Shown here: in pieces, positions 59,348 through 64,000 of the stretch
Layout of the letters: every line of letters begins with the position of its first letter
Position numbering within the stretch: the first letter of the stretch is position 1
NCBI GenBank assembly: GCA_003538135.1
Contig: DPOR01000013.1
Coordinates: 444,118-508,117, forward strand
Length of the DNA: 64,000 nt
From: Oscillospiraceae bacterium
GTDB taxonomy: Bacteria; Bacillota; Clostridia; Oscillospirales; Acutalibacteraceae
Direction of reading: 5' to 3'
The notes under the pieces: model-generated
What the model saw: the letters and a program-made list of their open reading frames with translations, nothing else
What the model was told of the DNA's origin: nothing
The model's database searches: none
Translations under genes and position numbers: made by a program

Positions 59348-59352
59348 TAGGT
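59326..59352. promoter_or_regulatory. 27-bp palindromic operator over the isc promoter (probable Rrf2 site)
   Basis: The sequence from ACCTATT (59326) to AATAGGT (59352) is a near-perfect palindrome: of 27 positions only three break the symmetry, one being the unpaired centre. It covers the whole -35 element and spacer. An Rrf2/IscR dimer is the natural candidate, and its gene is the last in the operon, giving autoregulation. Confidence 0.8.
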
Positions 59353-59356
59353 AAAT

Positions 59357-59408
59357 CAAAAAAAGATACAGAGCAGAGGATATTCCCCTGCTCTGCTGGT
59401 ATTTTTTT
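59357..59408. terminator. Bidirectional terminator between the hydrolase and the isc promoter
   Basis: An 8-bp stem (59369-59376 with 59388-59395) is flanked by T-runs on both strands (seven or more T at each side). It ends the hydrolase transcript from the right and shields the isc promoter. Confidence 0.85.
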
Positions 59409-59410
59409 GA

Positions 59411-60364
59411 TTATTCGGCTTTCTTTGCGCCGCTCTCAAGAGCCGCGTCAGCCCACGAGGCTATATACTCCTCGACCTCGTCGCGGTTGGTCTCGTTGAG
59501 TATCTCATGTCTGCCGCCGTCAAAGAGCTTGAGGGTGACATCGTGACCCGTCGCCTTGAGGTCGTCGGCAACCTGGGTCACACCCTTTGAATACTCGCCG
59601 ACGGGATCCATCGAGCCGGAGACGACGAGAACCGGGATATCGGTTGAGAGCTGCTCATACCAATCCTTGCCGGAGACGGAGTTGAGAATTGAGAACAGAT
59701 CTTTGTAGCCTGCCGCAGTGAAGAGGAATCCGCAGTATTTATCGTCGATATACTTCTGAACCTCGGCCTCGTCTCGGGTAAGCCAATCGAAGTCGGTCTT
59801 GACATTGTCGAACTTCTTGTTGTAGTTGCCGAAAGCGAGGTTGTTTATAAACTCGCTTCTGTGACGGCTGCCGCGGCTCTTGGCTAAAAATCCGGCAAGC
59901 TTTATGGCGATAGGCGCAGCGGGATTCTTTCCGCTTGTGCCGCAATAGATAGCCGCCTGAACGTCGTTATATTTTGCGGTATAGTTTCTCGCAATGAACG
60001 AGCCCATGCTGTGGCCGAAGAATACGACGGGCTTGCCGGGATACTCCTCGCGGGCGATATCGGTAAGGGTGCGGCAGTCGATAACAAAATCTCTCCAGCC
60101 GTCCTTCTCTCCGAAATAGCCGAGGTCGTCATCGGACTCAACCGATTTGCCGTGGCCGATATGATCCTGTGCAAAGACCGCATAGCCGTGCTCGCAGAGC
60201 CTCTTTGCAAAGCGGGCATAACGCTCGCCGTGCTCCGCCATACCGTGGGTTATCTGGAATATGGCCTTGACGCTGTCTTTGTCTGCGGGCGCCCAGCTGC
60301 GGGCGTAAACATCGCTGAGACCCGTCGCGGACTTGAATGAATATTCTTTTCTGACGATTTCCAT
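59411..60364 (-). CDS. Alpha/beta hydrolase (monoacylglycerol lipase-like)
   Basis: A 317-residue Hydrolase_4 family protein. The oxyanion region is FQITHGMAEHGERYARFAK (about 36-54), the nucleophile elbow VFFGHSMGSFIA (serine about 119), the acid VVSGSMDPVGEYS (about 252) and the histidine FDGGRHEILNE (about 286). No signal peptide is visible, so it is cytoplasmic. It probably acts on monoacylglycerol or lysophospholipid. It stands alone, behind a TATAAT promoter. Confidence 0.9.
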   Translation of the reverse strand: MEIVRKEYSFKSATGLSDVYARSWAPADKDSVKAIFQITHGMAEHGERYARFAKRLCEHGYAVFAQDHIGHGKSVESDDDLGYFGEKDGWRDFVIDCRTLTDIAREEYPGKPVVFFGHSMGSFIARNYTAKYNDVQAAIYCGTSGKNPAAPIAIKLAGFLAKSRGSRHRSEFINNLAFGNYNKKFDNVKTDFDWLTRDEAEVQKYIDDKYCGFLFTAAGYKDLFSILNSVSGKDWYEQLSTDIPVLVVSGSMDPVGEYSKGVTQVADDLKATGHDVTLKLFDGGRHEILNETNRDEVEEYIASWADAALESGAKKAE

Positions 60365-60432
60365 AGTAAATTAAACCTCCGATTTTTCGGTGCTCTTTAA
60401 TAATTAGACCAAAGCGGTCTTTCATACGGAGT

Positions 60433-60460
60433 ATTATACCATATTATAAACAATTTGTAA
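60433..60460 (-). promoter_or_regulatory. Probable promoter of the lipase-like hydrolase
   Basis: On the minus strand, TTACAA (60460-60455) and TATAAT (60438-60433) are separated by 16 bases, about 70 bases before the start codon. The -10 is perfect, the -35 moderate. Confidence 0.55.
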
Positions 60461-60567
60461 TCCTTTTGTAAGGAATTAAGAGAAAAGTCTACACATCTTA
60501 CAAAATAAGCGAAGTTTGTTTGTGCACTATATACAAGTATACGGCTACTGCGGTTATCGCTGCGATT

Positions 60568-60607
60568 TTGACACCGATTTTACAAAAAACGGCTTTTTGA
60601 TTTTACA
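60568..60607 (+). promoter_or_regulatory. PHO-box-like repeats upstream of pstS
   Basis: TTGACA (60568-60573) and TTTACA (60579-60584) are spaced 11 bases apart start to start. A further TTTACA (60602-60607) lies 23 bases on, near two helical turns. This fits PhoP (PhoB) boxes, TT(A/T/C)ACA repeats with five-base gaps. A possible -10 TATGAT (60617-60622) follows. The operon is expected to be induced by phosphate limitation. Confidence 0.65.
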
Positions 60608-60675
60608 ACGCTTTCGTATGATGTAAGCGTAGGGTTTGCGCCCGACAAAAACTCGATGTTAAGGAGAGAAAACTT

Positions 60676-61491
60676 ATGAAAAAGATTATCTGCGTTTTGT
60701 CCGCCGCTCTCGCTGTGCTTCTCATATTCGCCGCCTGCTCAAAGGACGGACAGGAGACGGCCGAGACCGTATCGACCGACGGCTCCACCTCGATGGAGGA
60801 GGTTGTCGGCGCACTCGGCGAGTCCTTTACGAAGAACAACGACGGCACAAAGTTCACATACAACCCGACAGGCTCGGGTTCCGGCATAACCGCCGTACTT
60901 GAGGGACGCTGCGACATAGGACTTTCGAGCCGTGCGCTCAAGGACGAGGAGAAGGCAAAGGGACTCAAAGAGACCACCATCGCTCTTGACGGAATAGCGA
61001 TTATCGTAAATCCCTCAAACGCCGTATCCGATCTCACCGTTGAACAGATAGCCAAGATATACACCGGCGAGATAACCAACTGGAAGGAGCTCGGCGGAAA
61101 AGACAGCGAAATCGTTCTTATAGGCCGCGAGGCGGGAAGCGGAACAAGAGACGGCTTCGAGTCGGCAACCGGCGCAAAGGACAAGTGCAAATACCGCCAG
61201 CAGCTGACCTCGACCGGCGACGTTATCGCAACGGTAGCGCAGAACCCCAACGCCATAGGCTACGCTTCTCTCGCCGCCGTAAAGGACACCGTAAAGGCGC
61301 TCAAGGTAAACGGAGTGGCTCCGAGCGAGGCCACCGTCAAGGACGGCAGCTACAAAATTCAGCGTCCGTTCGTCTTCGTTACCAAGGACGGCACAGAGCT
61401 CTCTCAGACGGCTCAGAAGTTTTTCGACTACGCAACCTCCAAGGAGGCCGCGGAGATAATCTCCAAGGCAGGCGCAGTACCCGCAGCGTAA
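60676..61491 (+). CDS. pstS: Phosphate ABC transporter substrate-binding lipoprotein
   Basis: A 271-residue PstS. The lipoprotein signal ends at FAAC (Cys 21), and the phosphate-binding loops are DGSTSMEEVVGAL (about 36-48), TGSGSGITAVLEG (about 66-78; TGSGSG), GLSSRALKDEE (about 83-93) and GREAGSGTRDGFES (about 152-165). It captures phosphate for the PstCAB importer. AAGGAGAG precedes the start. It leads the pst operon. Confidence 0.96.
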   Translation: MKKIICVLSAALAVLLIFAACSKDGQETAETVSTDGSTSMEEVVGALGESFTKNNDGTKFTYNPTGSGSGITAVLEGRCDIGLSSRALKDEEKAKGLKETTIALDGIAIIVNPSNAVSDLTVEQIAKIYTGEITNWKELGGKDSEIVLIGREAGSGTRDGFESATGAKDKCKYRQQLTSTGDVIATVAQNPNAIGYASLAAVKDTVKALKVNGVAPSEATVKDGSYKIQRPFVFVTKDGTELSQTAQKFFDYATSKEAAEIISKAGAVPAA

Positions 61492-61506
61492 AATCATACA
61501 GATGAA

Positions 61507-61536
61507 AAAAGAGGCAGTCTTACGGCCGCCTCTTTT
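61507..61536 (+). terminator. Hairpin between pstS and pstC (partial terminator)
   Basis: A 9-bp stem (61507-61515 with 61528-61536) with a 12-base loop, ending in TTTT, lies in the 68-base gap. It would stabilise or release pstS message, giving more binding protein than channel, as is usual in importer operons. Confidence 0.65.
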
Positions 61537-61559
61537 ATCCCTATCCGAGAGGCGAAAAT

Positions 61560-62441
61560 ATGAAAAACAAAGCAGGGAACAAAAAGAAGTTATTTGAATC
61601 AATCGTCCACGGTATATTCCTGATACTCGGGCTGATAACCGTCGGGTGCGTTCTGCTGATAACGGTATATCTTATTATATCCGGCATACCGGCGATAAAG
61701 AAAATCGGGCTTATCCCCTTCCTGTTCGGAAAAACGTGGGCCTCCACATCATCCGAGCCGTCGTTCGGCATACTGCCGTTCATTCTGACGAGCGTTTACG
61801 GCACGGCCGGCGCAATCGTTTTGGGCGTGCCGATAGGCTTTCTTACGGCAGTGTACATCTCAAAATATGCGCCGAAAAAAATCGGCGCCGTCATGCAATC
61901 CGCCGTCAGTCTGCTTGCGGGTATTCCGTCCGTCGTTTACGGTCTTGTGAGTATGCTCGTTTTAGTCCCCGCGATACAGAAAATATTCTCTCTGCCGGAC
62001 GGCGCGAGTCTGCTCGCCGCGATAATCGTGCTTGCGGTAATGATTCTGCCGTCGATAATAAAGGTGTCCGTCACCGCTTTGCAGGCGGTGCCCAAAGAGT
62101 ATGAGGATGCATCGCTCGCTTTGGGCGCGACTCCGACGGAAACATATTTCAGGGTGTCCGTGCCGGCGGCAAAAAGCGGAATAGCGGCCGCAGTTGTGCT
62201 CGGCGTCGGCAGGGCCATAGGCGAAGCGATGGCTGTTATGATGGTCTCGGGAAATGCTCCGAATATGCCGAGCCTTTTCGAAAGCGTACGCTTTCTGACA
62301 ACGGCGGTGGCAAGCGAGATGTCATATTCGAGCGGGTTGCAGCGTCAGGCGCTCTTTTCTATAGCGCTCGTTCTCTTCCTGTTTATCATGCTGATAAACG
62401 CCGTTCTCAACTTCTTTTTGAAGAAAGGCAGGGATGAATAG
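61560..62441 (+). CDS. pstC: Phosphate ABC transporter permease PstC
   Basis: A 293-residue permease with about six membrane segments. It has the periplasmic LFGKTWASTSSEPSFGILPF (about 54-73) and the EAA loop region KEYEDASLALGATPTETYFR (about 180-199), which contacts PstB. GAGAGG precedes the start. It follows pstS after a hairpin and is followed by pstA. Confidence 0.95.
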   Translation: MKNKAGNKKKLFESIVHGIFLILGLITVGCVLLITVYLIISGIPAIKKIGLIPFLFGKTWASTSSEPSFGILPFILTSVYGTAGAIVLGVPIGFLTAVYISKYAPKKIGAVMQSAVSLLAGIPSVVYGLVSMLVLVPAIQKIFSLPDGASLLAAIIVLAVMILPSIIKVSVTALQAVPKEYEDASLALGATPTETYFRVSVPAAKSGIAAAVVLGVGRAIGEAMAVMMVSGNAPNMPSLFESVRFLTTAVASEMSYSSGLQRQALFSIALVLFLFIMLINAVLNFFLKKGRDE

Positions 62442-62443
62442 AG

Positions 62444-63304
62444 ATGAAAAGCAAAAGTCGCACAAAGCGAAAAATATACTGCGCCGTAATGCAGGCTCTC
62501 GTTCGCATCGCCTCTGTCGCGGTTTGTCTGCTCGTAATTTTCATGACGGGATATGTGCTGATAAAGGGCATTCCCAATATCTCATGGGAGCTTATATCCT
62601 CGTCCCCGAGCTACCTTTCCGACAGAGTAGGCATACTGCCCGACATACTTAACACACTCTATATAATTCTCGCCTCGCTCGTTATTATCCTGCCCTTGGG
62701 CGTCGGCGCGGCGATATATCTCAATGAATACGCGGCAAACAAAAAGGTCGTGGCGCTCATAGAGTACGCCGCAGAGACGCTTTCGGGCATTCCGTCGATT
62801 ATTTACGGACTTGTCGGTATGCTTTTCTTCTGCCGGTTTTTAAAGATGAAAACCTCGCTTATCGCGGGCGCGCTGACGCTCGTTATTATGAACCTGCCCA
62901 CTGTCATGCGTACTACACAGGAGAGCCTGAAAACCGTTCCGCAGAGCTACCGCGAGGGCGCGTTCGGCTTGGGCGCGGGAAAATGGAGAACCGTCCGAAC
63001 CGTCGTCCTCCCCGACTGCATCGACGGCATAGTTACCGGGTGCATCCTCTCCGTCGGGCGCATTATCGGCGAATCGGCGGCTCTGCTGTTCACGGCGGGC
63101 TTCGCGCACACACTAAACGGCTTTTTCGACGGGCTCAAAAATTCGGGCGCAACGCTCACGGTTTCACTTTATGTCTACGCAAAGGAACAGGGCGAATTCG
63201 GCGTAGCCTTTGCAATAGCCGCAATACTAATAGCAATGACGGTGCTGATAAACCTATCCGCCTCGCTCGTCTCGCGCTGCTTTAAAAAGCGCAGACAGAT
63301 ATGA
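62444..63304 (+). CDS. pstA: Phosphate ABC transporter permease PstA
   Basis: A 286-residue permease with about six membrane segments and the EAA loop SYREGAFGLGAGKWRTVRTV (about 168-187). The short stretch PLGVGAAIYLNEYA and the C-terminal LSASLVSRCFKKRRQI are family-like. It starts 2 bases after the pstC stop, with only a weak ribosome site, so translation is likely coupled. Confidence 0.95.
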   Translation: MKSKSRTKRKIYCAVMQALVRIASVAVCLLVIFMTGYVLIKGIPNISWELISSSPSYLSDRVGILPDILNTLYIILASLVIILPLGVGAAIYLNEYAANKKVVALIEYAAETLSGIPSIIYGLVGMLFFCRFLKMKTSLIAGALTLVIMNLPTVMRTTQESLKTVPQSYREGAFGLGAGKWRTVRTVVLPDCIDGIVTGCILSVGRIIGESAALLFTAGFAHTLNGFFDGLKNSGATLTVSLYVYAKEQGEFGVAFAIAAILIAMTVLINLSASLVSRCFKKRRQI

Positions 63305-63318
63305 GAAAGGAGAAAGAA

Positions 63319-64000
63319 ATGGAAAATAACGGCATAATTTCGGTCGGCGGGCTCAATCTCCGGTACGGTGAGCATCAGGCTCTGAAGGATATAAACATAG
63401 AGATAGAACGCAACAGCATAACCGCGCTCATAGGTCCATCCGGCTGCGGCAAATCTACGTTTCTCAAAACGCTCGACAGAATGAACGACCTTATACCCGG
63501 AGTAAAAATAACCGGAGATGTCCGCTACAACGGAGACGATATCTTCTCCCCGTCAGTCGATGTCAGCGAATTGAGGCGGCAGATAGGCATGGTGTTTCAA
63601 AAGCCAAACCCGTTTCCCATGAGCATATACGACAACGTCGCCTACGGGCCGCGCACGCACGGCATCCGCTCGAAGGCGAAGCTCGACGAGACTGTTGAAC
63701 GCTCTCTGCGCGGAGCGGCTATATGGGACGAGGTAAAGGATCGCCTGAAAAAGAATGCGCTCGGGCTTTCCGGCGGTCAGCAGCAGCGACTTTGCATTGC
63801 GCGGGCGCTTGCGGTTGAGCCGGAGGTATTGCTCATGGACGAGCCCACGAGTGCGCTCGACCCGATATCCACCTCGAAAATCGAGGAGCTTGCCATAAAT
63901 CTCAAAGAGAAATACACTATAATTATAGTGACCCACAATATGCAGCAGGCGGTCAGAATATCGGACAACACGGCATTTTTTCTGCTCGGCGAGCTGATAG
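63319..64000 (+). CDS. pstB: Phosphate ABC transporter ATP-binding protein PstB (3' end cut)
   Basis: The first 227 codons of PstB are in the window; the gene runs past the right edge. Walker A is LIGPSGCGKSTFL (about 37-49), the signature LGLSGGQQQRLCIARALA (about 152-169), Walker B VLLMDEPTSALDPIS (about 175-189), and the H-loop VTHNMQQA (about 206-213). PstB-specific features include MVFQKPNPFPMSIYDNVAYG (about 93-112). AAGGAG lies before the ATG. About 20-25 residues are missing by comparison with the usual 250. A PhoU gene would be expected next. Confidence 0.95.
   Translation, partial: MENNGIISVGGLNLRYGEHQALKDINIEIERNSITALIGPSGCGKSTFLKTLDRMNDLIPGVKITGDVRYNGDDIFSPSVDVSELRRQIGMVFQKPNPFPMSIYDNVAYGPRTHGIRSKAKLDETVERSLRGAAIWDEVKDRLKKNALGLSGGQQQRLCIARALAVEPEVLLMDEPTSALDPISTSKIEELAINLKEKYTIIIVTHNMQQAVRISDNTAFFLLGELI

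Larger units (their letters stand above)
60365..60675. other. Intergenic region between the hydrolase and pstS
   Basis: This 311-base gap has no gene I can support. It holds the divergent promoters: the hydrolase promoter at its left (60433-60460) and the PHO-box-like repeats before pstS at its right (60568-60607). The middle (60465-60560) is AT-rich at its left with nothing recognisable. Confidence 0.6.

Noticed and set aside
1..64000. CRISPR arrays, tRNA or rRNA genes, insertion sequences and prophage
   Set aside because: No repeat-spacer array, no cloverleaf or rRNA stretch, no transposase or integrase reading frame, and no shift in codon character were seen by eye.

Overview
The window looks like part of the chromosome of a spore-forming, Gram-positive-type anaerobe of the Clostridia, most like the Oscillospirales/Ruminococcaceae group. 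This placement is inferred from gene content, not from a database search. Supporting genes are spore genes (dpaA/dpaB, spoIIID, cotJABC), a PolC-type replicative polymerase, the syntenic block pyrH-frr-uppS-cdsA-dxr-rseP-ispG-polC, and an MltG/U32-protease cluster. Genes are dense, base composition looks close to balanced and even along the window, and I see no rRNA, tRNA, CRISPR array, insertion sequence or prophage. It reads as ordinary core chromosome with a few unusual arrangements.

Layout. 1-5731 (minus): an operon with a good promoter at 5795-5823, encoding a DUF2156 protein, a GNAT acetyltransferase, a DJ-1/PfpI protein, 5-formyltetrahydrofolate cyclo-ligase, MltG and a U32 protein. 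A further gene is cut by the left edge. 5969-7422 (minus): dipicolinate synthase dpaA-dpaB behind a sigma-K-like promoter. 7635-10505 (plus): murC, an HD-domain protein and a PF06541 membrane protein. 10620-17315: a small membrane protein, a secreted DUF4474 protein, a MacB-like permease with its HlyD/MacA adaptor but no ATPase gene, a lipoprotein, and a membrane-anchored glycerophosphodiesterase. 17423-20432 (minus): queA-tgt (queuosine), an EamA half-transporter and spoIIID, whose ribosome binding site lies in a 12-bp inverted repeat. 20618-23911 (plus): asd-dapA-dapB plus a free-standing ACT-domain protein like the regulatory part of aspartokinase.

23978-28152 (minus): an O-antigen-ligase-like membrane protein, glycerate kinase and an M20 peptidase. 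28301-38402 (minus): the pyrH to polC operon, covering nucleotide supply, ribosome recycling, isoprenoid (MEP) and phospholipid precursors, site-2 protease and replication. Its PolC lacks the exonuclease domain normally inserted in the PHP domain. 38558-43667 (minus): two ABC exporters, each with an unusual N-terminal region and zinc ribbon, flanking a DUF1854 protein. 43710-49110 (minus): a nucleoside salvage operon deoC-deoD-deoB-cdd-BMP lipoprotein-pdp.

49239-50292 (plus): cotJABC. 50350-54332: a second BMP lipoprotein, a metallophosphoesterase, a TfoX-N protein and an alpha/beta hydrolase. 54505-57132 (plus): rhaA-rhaD (no rhaB nearby) and a small membrane protein. 57182-59239 (minus): iscS-iscU-Rrf2 regulator, with a consensus promoter covered by a 27-bp palindrome. 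59411-60364 (minus): a lipase-like hydrolase. 60676-64000 (plus): pstS-pstC-pstA-pstB behind PHO-box-like repeats, with pstB cut by the right edge.

The strongest points for follow-up are the exonuclease-less PolC, the ABC/DUF1854/ABC cluster, the spoIIID hairpin, and the Rrf2 operator on the isc promoter.
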